From contig CAAFMG010000145.1 of NCBI GenBank assembly GCA_900763965.1, forward strand, positions 1 to 16,194: a stretch of 16,194 nucleotides of DNA, given 5' to 3'. The position numbers were made by a program, and so were the translations under genes. Below, in pieces: positions 1 through 6,822 of the stretch; within the stretch, counting starts at the first letter, position 1, and each line of letters opens with the position of its first letter. A model generated the notes under the pieces. It was given only the letters and a program-made list of their open reading frames with translations, searched no databases and had not been told where the DNA came from. Origin of the DNA: an uncultured Oscillospiraceae bacterium (GTDB taxonomy: Bacteria; Bacillota; Clostridia; Oscillospirales; Oscillospiraceae).

Positions 1-187
1 GGCCAAAAGATCCTCTGATGTCCGCAGATGCAATTGTGGGGTGTTGCCTTAGTTTCAATCAGGAAGGCATCGCCTGACGGCGCTGCCGGTTTTGTGATTT
101 ATAAGGAAAGAAATGACAAAACAAGTCTCATATGAACGCCATGCCCTTCAGGCAATTAAAATCTTTTTTAAAGATTTTAATTGGAGT
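1..187. other. Non-coding edge region with repeat copy and AT hairpin
   Basis: No gene is seen here. Positions 25-48 hold one copy of a 24-base sequence that recurs with 21 of 24 matches at 9217-9240 (listed separately). The rest, up to the HAD gene's stop codon, is AT-rich and dominated by the hairpin at 127-197. Any gene to the left lies outside the window. Confidence 0.6.
25..48. repeat. 24-base dispersed sequence, first copy
   Basis: Begins CAGATGCAAT and ends GGGTGTTGCC. It matches 9217-9240 at 21 of 24 positions in the same orientation. Function unknown; both copies lie in intergenic DNA. Confidence 0.45.
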
Positions 188-197
188 TCAGTATGAG
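127..197 (-). terminator. Long AT-rich hairpin at the 3' end of the HAD phosphatase gene
   Basis: The inner stem is a perfect 13-base pair: AATTAAAATCTTT (154-166) against 170-182, with a 3-base loop. An outer pair, CTCATATGAAC (127-137) against GTTCAGTATGAG (186-197), matches with one bulged base. The right arm overlaps the stop codon of the HAD gene at 188. On the minus strand a modest T-rich stretch (CTTGTTTTG) follows. It is probably the 3' end of the transcript, though the stem is AT-rich and the U-tract is weak. Confidence 0.5.
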
Positions 198-1021
198 ATG
201 GTAAGGCTTTGCAGATAGCGCACCACACCGTCCTGGGCGTTGCTGCCAATGACGATGTCCGCTTTTTCCTTCAATTCCGGGGCGGCATTTTCCATGGCGC
301 AGCCGCAGTCGCAGGCGGCAAAAAGGGAAAGGTCATTCCAGCCGTCCCCAAAGGCAACCAGCCGGTCATAGCCCTCCCGGCGCAGACGGGCGGCGGCGGT
401 GCCTTTGCTGGTTTCGGCGTTGAAAAATTCCAGGCACCACCGCTGGCGGCTGTACCGATCCCGGTAGAAATCCATGGTCAGCCCCTGGCCCTCCAGGCAC
501 CGGGCCAGCTGCTCCAGCCGCTCCGGGCGGTCATCTTCATATAGGCCGTAGAGCACCGGCACATCCAGCAGCTCCTGGGCGGTGCGCCGGGAAAGCTGGG
601 GATCAATGGCAGAAATTCCGGGATAGGCGCGGATCCGGGCGTACTCCGGGGAAGCGGAACAAACATCCGGCCCCTGGCTGGTGCGGAATGTTCCTTCCTC
701 CAGGGAAAACAGCAGTCCTCCCAGGTTCACCTGCTGCTCTGCCTGGGCCAGGCGCTCCATAGCCTTCCGGGAAATGGGCACCGGATGGGAAAAGTCCCGG
801 GTCTTGGGGTCATAGCACAGGGCGCCGTTTAACAGGATCATGGGGTCACTCAGGGGGATCCCCTCCAGCAGGTGCAGGGTAGACAGGGGGGTGCGGGCGG
901 TGGCAACGGTGAAATGCAGCCCATCTGCCACCAGGCGGGTCAATATGGTCCTGGCATCCGGGCTGAGGCTGCCGTCAGGGGACAGCAGGGAGCCGTCCAG
1001 GTCGGAAATATATAATGTCAT
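188..1021 (-). CDS. HAD-superfamily hydrolase, Cof type (putative sugar/organo-phosphate phosphatase)
   Basis: A 277-residue protein of the usual Cof/YidA-like length. HAD motif I is DLDGS, with the nucleophile Asp7 and acid/base Asp9. Motif II is the Thr/Ser of VATAR (residues 39-43). The motif III lysine is probably Lys206 in SKGTA. Motif IV is GDGWND, with Asp226 and Asp230 for Mg2+. The C2-type cap lies between about residues 80 and 195. Members dephosphorylate small phosphorylated metabolites in the cytosol; the substrate cannot be read from sequence. The ATG at 1021 has an AGAGGA site just upstream. It lies 72 bases downstream of the binding-protein gene on the same strand, but a strong terminator (1040-1064) separates them, so it probably depends on readthrough from the importer operon. 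The context suggests it may act on the imported compound. Confidence 0.88.
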   Translation of the reverse strand: MTLYISDLDGSLLSPDGSLSPDARTILTRLVADGLHFTVATARTPLSTLHLLEGIPLSDPMILLNGALCYDPKTRDFSHPVPISRKAMERLAQAEQQVNLGGLLFSLEEGTFRTSQGPDVCSASPEYARIRAYPGISAIDPQLSRRTAQELLDVPVLYGLYEDDRPERLEQLARCLEGQGLTMDFYRDRYSRQRWCLEFFNAETSKGTAAARLRREGYDRLVAFGDGWNDLSLFAACDCGCAMENAAPELKEKADIVIGSNAQDGVVRYLQSLTISY

Positions 1022-1039
1022 GGATTCCTCTTTTGAAAA

Positions 1040-1064
1040 ATCCCGGCGGCAGGGCCGCCGGGAT
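1040..1064 (-). terminator. Rho-independent terminator after the binding-protein gene
   Basis: A perfect 11-base-pair stem, ATCCCGGCGGC (1040-1050) against 1054-1064, with a 3-base loop. On the minus strand it is followed by TTTTTC. It sits 30 bases after the binding-protein stop and 19 bases before the HAD start, so it ends or attenuates the importer transcript. Confidence 0.88.
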
Positions 1065-1093
1065 ATGGGATGAACTGGGGATCAAAAGGATGA

Positions 1094-2452
1094 TCAGCTG
1101 TTGAGGGCTTCGTCAACAGCCTTCTGGCCGTTGGCCTGCGCATCTGCCAGAGCGGTATCCAGATCCTTTTCACCGGCAAAGACCAGCTTCAGCTGATCGC
1201 CCAGAGCGTTCAGAGCGTTGATGGCGCCGATGCAGCGCTCGCCCTGGAAGCCCTTGTCCAGGTTGTCCATGGGGACCTGCTTCATGGGCTTGGCAGCCAG
1301 CACCTCAGCGAACACAGGCGTGCTGACAGCGGACTTGCGGACGGGGATGTAGCCGGTCTGGGCTGCGAAGTAAGCGGTGTTCTCGGTGGAGGTCAGGTAC
1401 TTCAGGTACAGCCATGCGGCCTGCTTCTCGGCATCGGTGCCCACATTGTAAACGGTGACGTTGGTGCCGTAGTACAGCTGTGCATCATTCTTGTGGCCGG
1501 GCAGGGGAGCGCAGTTGATGGTGATGCCTTCGGCCGTGCCGGACTCGATGTAGGGCAGAGCGGAGGTGGAGGCAACGCACATAGCGGCGCGGCCGTCCTG
1601 GACAGGAACGTTGGCGTTCTTGTCTTCACCGGCAAAGCGGGCGGAGCCATCCTGGAACATACCGTTCAGGAAGGTGACAGCCTCACGCATGGGCTCCTGA
1701 TCGAAGAAGGGCTTACTGGTGGCATCGTCCATGGTGGCGCCGCCGGCCTGCTTGACCCAGGGAGCGATATCGGTGGACAGGTTGTTGGCAAAAACGGTGC
1801 CGTAAACGTCGGGCTCGCCGTCACCGTCGGTGTCCTTGGTCAGCTTCTTGGAGGCTTCAGCCCACTGCTCCCAAGTGGTGGGGACTTCCACGCCGGCTTC
1901 CTTCAGCATACCTTCGTTGTAGTACAGAACCATCATGCTCTTGTTGAAGGGCATGGCGTACAGCTTGTCGCCCCAAATGCAGTTGTCCATGAACATCTGG
2001 GGGAAGTCAGCCTTGTCTTCCTCAGTAAAGCCCACTTCGGGGTCGCTCAGGTAGGTGTTCAGATCCAGAACCAGATCCTTGGCAACGTACCAAGAAAGAC
2101 GGTTGGAGTAGATCTGAGCCATGTTGGGCAGCTGGTTTGCCTTGGCGGCAGCCATCAGCTTGTCAAACAGATCCAGGTAACCACCCTGGTTTTCCAGCTT
2201 GACGGTGATGTTGGGGTTGGCGGCATTGAAGTCGTCGGTGATCTTCTGCAGAGCATCCCCGGCAGCGCCGCTCATGGCGTGCCAGAAGGTCAGCTCCACC
2301 TTTTCGGCAGGAGCCTCAGTGGTGGCAGGTGCCTCGGTGGCGGCGGGAGCTTCCGTGGCGGGAGCTTCGGTGGGTGCGGGGGTCTTTGCGCCGCAGGCAG
2401 CCATGCTCAGCAGCATGATCATGCACAGCAGTGCGGAGAGAATACGTTTCAT
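1094..2452 (-). CDS. ugpB: ABC transporter substrate-binding lipoprotein, family 1 (UgpB-like)
   Basis: A 452-residue extracytoplasmic solute-binding protein. The N-terminus is a lipoprotein signal: MKR, a hydrophobic stretch, then a lipobox ending at Cys20 (SMAAC). Next is a low-complexity tether rich in Thr, Glu, Ala and Pro (about residues 24-50) that would hold the domain off the membrane. The mature domain opens with LTFWHAMSG and FNAANPNITV, typical of the UgpB/MalE-like family 1 fold. UgpB binds glycerol-3-phosphate and glycerophosphodiesters; here that ligand is only suggested by the phosphatase neighbours, and a sugar remains possible. A GGAGG site precedes the ATG. It is last of the four transport genes, 93 bases after the second permease. 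That gap holds a small hairpin (2481-2499) that could raise lipoprotein mRNA stability. Confidence 0.9.
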   Translation of the reverse strand: MKRILSALLCMIMLLSMAACGAKTPAPTEAPATEAPAATEAPATTEAPAEKVELTFWHAMSGAAGDALQKITDDFNAANPNITVKLENQGGYLDLFDKLMAAAKANQLPNMAQIYSNRLSWYVAKDLVLDLNTYLSDPEVGFTEEDKADFPQMFMDNCIWGDKLYAMPFNKSMMVLYYNEGMLKEAGVEVPTTWEQWAEASKKLTKDTDGDGEPDVYGTVFANNLSTDIAPWVKQAGGATMDDATSKPFFDQEPMREAVTFLNGMFQDGSARFAGEDKNANVPVQDGRAAMCVASTSALPYIESGTAEGITINCAPLPGHKNDAQLYYGTNVTVYNVGTDAEKQAAWLYLKYLTSTENTAYFAAQTGYIPVRKSAVSTPVFAEVLAAKPMKQVPMDNLDKGFQGERCIGAINALNALGDQLKLVFAGEKDLDTALADAQANGQKAVDEALNS

Positions 2453-2545
2453 TTTGTTTTTCCTCCAAACAATTTTTGTTGCACCGTATCTTTGGGTGCG
2501 CTTTATAAATTCATCATTCGATGGATTTACTGGGATTACGGAAAA

Positions 2546-3379
2546 TCAGCCTTTCAGGCCGGTTTTGCTGACACCCTGGATGATGTATTTCTGGGTCAGC
2601 AGATATACGATCACCGTCGGGGCAATGATCATCAGGGAGAAGGCCATGAGGGTATTGTAGTCCGTGCCGGACTCGGTGGAAAAGTAGGCAAGACCCACAG
2701 GCAGGGTGCGCATTTCCCGGGAGTTGGTGGAGATCAGGGGCCACATATAGCTGTTCCAGCTGTTGATGATCTTCAAAAGGGCAATGGAAACCATGGTAGG
2801 CCGGGACATGGGCACCATCACCGTAAACAGGTACCGCAAATCGCTGCATCCGTCCATCCGGGCGGCCTTGTAATAGGACTGGGGGATGGAGGCAAACTGC
2901 TGGCGCAGCAGGAAAATGGAGAACACCGAGGTGGCCCAGGGGGCAACCATGGCCTTGTAGGTGTTGATCCAGCCCAGATGGGCCAGGGTGACGAAGTTGG
3001 GAATGGTGAGGATCTCACCGGGAACCATCATGGTAGCCACCAGCACCAGAAACAGCAGATTCTTTCCCTTGAATTCCAGCTGGGCAAAGGCATAGGCCGC
3101 CAGGGTCACCGTCACCAGCTCGCAGGAGGTAATCATTACCGTCACCAGGATGCTGTTTTTCAGGTAGGTGAAGAAGGGAACGGCTTTGAAGGCCTTTGCG
3201 TAGTTCTGCCACTGGATGGTGGAGGGGATCCACTTGGGGGGCATTTTCAGCACCTCGTTGCTGGGCTTGACGGAGGTGAGGATCATCCAGACAAAGGGCA
3301 GCAGGATAAAGGCCGCACCCAGAATCAGGATCAGATAGGTAAGGAACTTAGCCAGCTTTTGACCGAAGGTGGGTTTCAT
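2546..3379 (-). CDS. ugpE: ABC transporter permease, MalG/UgpE type
   Basis: A 277-residue integral membrane protein with about six hydrophobic segments (around 12-35, 75-98, 108-130, 143-160, 195-212 and 245-265). The EAA loop that docks on the ATPase is present at residues 169-190 (YYKAARMDGCSD, ending in VMVP). Length and motif fit the MalG/UgpE subgroup of CUT1 importers. Its ATG overlaps the stop of the preceding permease by four bases (ATGA) and has its own AAGGAGG site, so translation is coupled. It should form the membrane channel as a heterodimer with the upstream permease. The Ugp label rests on family resemblance and the phosphatase neighbours, not on proven substrate. Confidence 0.9.
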   Translation of the reverse strand: MKPTFGQKLAKFLTYLILILGAAFILLPFVWMILTSVKPSNEVLKMPPKWIPSTIQWQNYAKAFKAVPFFTYLKNSILVTVMITSCELVTVTLAAYAFAQLEFKGKNLLFLVLVATMMVPGEILTIPNFVTLAHLGWINTYKAMVAPWATSVFSIFLLRQQFASIPQSYYKAARMDGCSDLRYLFTVMVPMSRPTMVSIALLKIINSWNSYMWPLISTNSREMRTLPVGLAYFSTESGTDYNTLMAFSLMIIAPTVIVYLLTQKYIIQGVSKTGLKG

Positions 3380-4308
3380 CGGCTTGTCCTCCTTTCCTCC
3401 AATATGGCTGCCAGCCGGACAATGCCGAACTGGAGCAGGGTCACTGCCAGCACCATGGCAAACAGCACAAAGGATGCCGCCGCAGCAGAGGCAAAGGCCC
3501 AGTTGTGATAGAATTTATTGAAGATGTAGTACACGATGGTCAAGCCGCTGCGCAGAGGGCCCGGCTCCCTGGCGTACATCACATACACCTCATCAAAGGT
3601 CTTGAACACATCAATGACGGTGGTGACGGACAGAAAGAAGATGGTGGGCCGCAGCTGAGGGATGGTGATGTGCCAAAAACGGTTGAAGGCCCGGGCGCCG
3701 TCCAGCCGGGCGGCCTGATAGTAGCGCTGGTCGATGCCCTGCAAGCCCGCCAGGAAGATGATCACCCGGTAGCCCAGCCCCTTCCAGATGCACAGCACCA
3801 CCAGAATGGGCAGGGTCATCTTGGGATCGGTGAGCCAGGCGATTTTTTTGACGCCGAAGATCTTCAAAATGGCGTTAATAAGGCCATAGTCTTTATTGAG
3901 CATCCAGGCCCAGACAATGGACACTGCCACCATGGAGGTGACAAAGGGCAGAAAGTAAATGCTCTGAAACACCTTGCGGCAGCGAATGTCGGAATTCAGC
4001 AGCACCGCAAACAGCAGGGAGGTGAGAATGGACAGCGGGGCTGCCACCAGGGTCAGCCGGACGGTGTTGCGGATAGCCAGGGCAAAGTCGCTGTCATTCA
4101 TCAGATTGCGGAAATTGTCAAAGCCCCAGGCGTATACCTCGTCCTTTAAGTAGTCAAAGTCGGTATAAAAGCCCATGAGGAAGGATTTGCAGATGGGGTA
4201 GATCTGAAAGACCGTGATGACCGTCAGGGCCGGGAGCAGATACAGCCAGGCCTTGTAGCGCAGCAGGAACTGCACCGGGCGGCTGTGGGCGTGTTGGATG
4301 CCAGTCAT
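3376..4308 (-). CDS. ugpA: ABC transporter permease, MalF/UgpA type
   Basis: A 310-residue membrane protein with about six membrane spans. The first is near residues 20-45 and the last near 277-300. The EAA loop is at residues 196-217 (YYQAARLDGARAF, then ITIP). This is the shorter UgpA-like partner of the second permease; it lacks the large periplasmic insert of MalF. The ATG at 4308 lies one base after the ATPase stop, with a G-rich Shine-Dalgarno inside the end of the ATPase gene, so expression is tightly coupled. The C-terminus ends in a charged tail (EERRTSR). The substrate is not determined by the sequence. Confidence 0.9.
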   Translation of the reverse strand: MTGIQHAHSRPVQFLLRYKAWLYLLPALTVITVFQIYPICKSFLMGFYTDFDYLKDEVYAWGFDNFRNLMNDSDFALAIRNTVRLTLVAAPLSILTSLLFAVLLNSDIRCRKVFQSIYFLPFVTSMVAVSIVWAWMLNKDYGLINAILKIFGVKKIAWLTDPKMTLPILVVLCIWKGLGYRVIIFLAGLQGIDQRYYQAARLDGARAFNRFWHITIPQLRPTIFFLSVTTVIDVFKTFDEVYVMYAREPGPLRSGLTIVYYIFNKFYHNWAFASAAAASFVLFAMVLAVTLLQFGIVRLAAILEERRTSR

Positions 4309-4309
4309 A

Positions 4310-5362
4310 TTACACCCCTCCCTCCGCCGGGAACAGGTAGCATTTGCGCAGCTTCAGCTTCAGCTGGTCGCCCATGCGGTAGTCGTGATCCCAGCTCAGG
4401 CAGGCGGTCAGGGCAACATCCCCCTGGTGCAGCCGGAGGTATACCTCCTTGCCCAGGGTCTGAATGGCGGTGACCTCCGCCGTCAGATGCTCGCCCCTTT
4501 CCACCACCAGTACATCCTCCGGGCGCACTCCCAGAATGGCCTGGGTGCCGGGCTGTCCGCACAGGACAGGAGCCAGCGCCTCCCGCTCCCAGGAAAGCCC
4601 CTCTCCCACGGTAATCCGGGTGCCCTCCAGGGTACAGGGCAGCTTGTTGATGGGGGGATTGCCCAGGAAGCTGGCAACGAACAGGTTGGCAGGATCCCGG
4701 TACATCTCCTGAGGGGTGGAGTACTGCTGCAACACACCCTCCTTCATCAGTAGGATCCGGTCGGAGATGCTCATGGCCTCCTCCTGATCGTGGGTGACGA
4801 AGATGGTGGTAATTTTCAGCTTCTGCTGCAAGGCCCGGATATCGTCCCGCAGCTCAATGCGCAGACGGGCATCCAGGTTGGAAAAGGGCTCGTCCAGCAG
4901 CAGGATCTTGGGCTCCTTGATCAGGGCCCGGGCAATGGCCACCCGCTGCTGCTGACCGCCGGAGAGCTGACCGGGCTTGCGGTGGAGAAGCTCTGTGATT
5001 TGCAGCATCTGGGCGATATTTTGCAGCCGCTGGCGGCGCTCTGCCTTGGGTACATGGTGCATTTTCAGAGGGAACAGAATGTTATCCTGAACGGACATAT
5101 GGGGGTACAGGGCGTAGTTCTGGAATACCATGCCGATATCCCGGTTTTCCGCCGCCACATTGGCCACCGGCTGGCCGTCAAAAAAAATCTGCCCCTCGGT
5201 AGGCTGTTCCAAACCTGCCACCATAGACAGTGTGGTACTCTTGCCGCAACCGGAGGGGCCCAGCAGGCAGACCATTTCCCCATCCTCAATGGTAAAGGAC
5301 AGATGATCCACCGCAGTGGTATTTTTGAATATTTTTGTGATATTTTCCAGGCGAATCGTCAA
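4310..5362 (-). CDS. ugpC: ABC transporter ATP-binding protein, UgpC/MalK type, with TTG start
   Basis: A 350-residue ATPase energising the importer. All nucleotide-binding motifs are intact: Walker A GPSGCGKS (35-42), Q-loop Gln81, signature LSGGQQQR (133-140), Walker B ILLLDEP (153-159) and H-loop His191. The C-terminal part (about 240-345, with LGVRPEDV at 277-284) is the TOBE/regulatory domain typical of MalK/UgpC. The start is a TTG at 5362, chosen because AAGGAG lies nine bases upstream and the protein begins like its relatives (MTIRLENITKIF). No suitable ATG precedes the Walker A motif. A rare start on the first gene may hold ATPase levels down. It leads the operon ATPase, permease, permease, lipoprotein. 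Such ATPases often serve several CUT1 importers. Confidence 0.92.
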   Translation of the reverse strand: MTIRLENITKIFKNTTAVDHLSFTIEDGEMVCLLGPSGCGKSTTLSMVAGLEQPTEGQIFFDGQPVANVAAENRDIGMVFQNYALYPHMSVQDNILFPLKMHHVPKAERRQRLQNIAQMLQITELLHRKPGQLSGGQQQRVAIARALIKEPKILLLDEPFSNLDARLRIELRDDIRALQQKLKITTIFVTHDQEEAMSISDRILLMKEGVLQQYSTPQEMYRDPANLFVASFLGNPPINKLPCTLEGTRITVGEGLSWEREALAPVLCGQPGTQAILGVRPEDVLVVERGEHLTAEVTAIQTLGKEVYLRLHQGDVALTACLSWDHDYRMGDQLKLKLRKCYLFPAEGGV

Positions 5363-5430
5363 GATTATCCGCTCCTTGTAGAAGAAAAAGGTTGCACTTT
5401 TTCCATATTCTCAAAAATCTTTTAGACTTT

Positions 5431-5460
5431 ATAATAGCACCTTCCCAATCGTTTGTCCAA
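5431..5460 (-). promoter_or_regulatory. Sigma-A-type promoter of the ABC importer operon
   Basis: Read on the minus strand: TTGGAC (5455-5460), an 18-base spacer, then TATTAT (5431-5436). It lies about 70 bases upstream of the TTG start of the ATPase gene. It is the best match in the divergent intergenic region. Confidence 0.6.
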
Positions 5461-5473
5461 TACCGATTAGGAA
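5442..5473. promoter_or_regulatory. Operator-like inverted repeat spanning the importer promoter -35
   Basis: Arms TTCCCAATCG (5442-5451) and CGATTAGGAA (5464-5473) are inverted repeats with 9 of 10 matches and a 12-base spacer. Arm centres are 22 bases apart, about two helical turns, which suits a dimeric regulator. The -35 of the importer promoter lies inside the spacer, which points to repression. A weak plus-strand promoter (TTAGGA 5467-5472, 17 bases, TATTAT 5490-5495) overlaps the right arm, so the divergent phosphodiesterase could be co-regulated. The regulator is not identified. Confidence 0.5.
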
Positions 5474-5620
5474 TAGAACCGCTTGAATTTATTATAAAAC
5501 GAAATACTGCTTAAAAAAGGATTGCACAATCCCCCATGGTGTGATACCCTTACACATTAAAACACATAGGGACAGCACAGCGCAATCCGGCAGTGCCGTC
5601 CCCAAAAGACAGGTGATTGT

Positions 5621-6709
5621 ATGGAATTTGATTCTTTCCCAGGGTACAGCGGCAGCATTGTCCAGCTGGCCTGGGGGATTTTGAACCGGTACGGCGTTTG
5701 CGCCCCCGGCCCGGTGCCCCCGGCACTTGCACGGCATTTTGCCCACCCGCCCCGGAACACGGTGCTGTTCCTTCTGGACGGCCTGGGGGTAAATATCCTG
5801 GAAAAGCATCTGCCCCCGGAGTCCTTTTTGCGGCGGAATCAGACGGATATGCTTCGTTCGGTCTTTCCTCCCACCACGGCGGCGGCTGCCACCGCTCTGG
5901 AAACCGGGCGTTACCCCTCCCAAAGCGGCTGGCTGGGGTGGAGCATCTACTGGCCGCCCATAGACAAAAATGTGGCCCTGTATCCCAACACCGACGACCA
6001 GGGCCGCCCTGCCTCCCCTGTCCACATTGGCAGAACCTGTCTTCCGGTGACCCCGCTGACCCGGCAGCTTCCGGGGATCCCAGCCTGCTCCGCGTCAGAG
6101 GCCGGGGCGGTCACCCTGGAGGATGCCGCCGCCCTGGCCGGGCAGCTGTGCCGGGAGCCTGGGCCCCATTTTCTCTACGCCTACCTCAATGAACCGGATC
6201 ACACCCTCCACCGGGAGGGCTGCGATTCCCAGACCGTGAGGGAATTTCTGACCCGGGCGGATGCCGTTTTTGCCCAGCTCAGAGCCAGCTGCCCGGATAC
6301 CCTGTTCCTGCTGACTGCCGACCACGGCTTTACCGACGTGCAGGGACTGTGCCTGGAGGACTTCCCTGCCCTGGCAGACACTCTGGCCCGCCAGCCCTCC
6401 ATAGAGCCGAGAGCCATGAACCTGTTCCTGAAACCCGGACGGCAAGAAGATTTCCTCCGGCACTGGCAGGCGGCTATGGGGGACAGCTACACCTTATATA
6501 CCCATCAGCAGGTGCTGGATAAGGCCCTGTTCGGCCCCGGCCCCAACCATCCCATGCTGGAAGCCATGGTGGGAGACTACCTGGCCGTGGCCCGCACGCC
6601 TCTGACCCTGTTCCCCAACCGGGGCTATCGGGATGCCATGGTGGCAACCCACGGCGGCCTGACACCCCAGGAGCTGTCTGTCCCATTGGTTGTGTGGAAA
6701 AGTCATTAA
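5621..6709 (+). CDS. Alkaline phosphatase superfamily protein (type I phosphodiesterase/nucleotide pyrophosphatase-like)
   Basis: A 362-residue metal-dependent phospho- or phosphodiesterase. The alkaline phosphatase superfamily metal ligands can be placed: Asp53 in LLDGLG, the nucleophile Thr85/86 in FPPTTAAAAT, Asp193 and His197 in EPDHTLH, Asp234-His235 in TADHG, and His344 in ATHGG. This pattern fits the PF01663-like group, which hydrolyses phosphodiesters, nucleotide pyrophosphates or phosphonates. There is no signal peptide or membrane segment, so it should be cytosolic and act on an imported or internal substrate. It is divergent from the importer operon across 258 bases. An AGGTGA site lies four bases before the ATG at 5621. 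The link to the transporter, for example hydrolysis of a glycerophosphodiester, is inference from position. Confidence 0.85.
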   Translation: MEFDSFPGYSGSIVQLAWGILNRYGVCAPGPVPPALARHFAHPPRNTVLFLLDGLGVNILEKHLPPESFLRRNQTDMLRSVFPPTTAAAATALETGRYPSQSGWLGWSIYWPPIDKNVALYPNTDDQGRPASPVHIGRTCLPVTPLTRQLPGIPACSASEAGAVTLEDAAALAGQLCREPGPHFLYAYLNEPDHTLHREGCDSQTVREFLTRADAVFAQLRASCPDTLFLLTADHGFTDVQGLCLEDFPALADTLARQPSIEPRAMNLFLKPGRQEDFLRHWQAAMGDSYTLYTHQQVLDKALFGPGPNHPMLEAMVGDYLAVARTPLTLFPNRGYRDAMVATHGGLTPQELSVPLVVWKSH

Positions 6710-6726
6710 CAATTCCGTTACAAGGG

Positions 6727-6745
6727 TTTTCAGCCTTTTTTCAGC
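6727..6745 (+). promoter_or_regulatory. Direct repeat upstream of htrA (candidate regulator site)
   Basis: TTTTCAGC occurs at 6727-6734 and again at 6738-6745, an 11-base period, one helical turn. It lies about 80 bases before the htrA start. Direct repeats of this period are a common two-component response-regulator signature, and htrA genes in Firmicutes are often under such control (CssRS, CiaRH). No convincing -35/-10 pair was found in the 80-base gap, so this is tentative. Confidence 0.3.
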
Positions 6746-6822
6746 AGTCCATGGTACCCTGACAGTACAAAGTCAGAGATCCAAAGAACATGGATCTGCA
6801 ACGAAAAAAGGAGGAATCCACG

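Noticed and set aside
1493..3508. 671-residue plus-strand open frame opposite the binding-protein and permease genes
   Set aside because: Gly/His/Gln-rich shadow of two well-supported genes with intact family motifs on the other strand; no ribosome binding site or recognisable domain.
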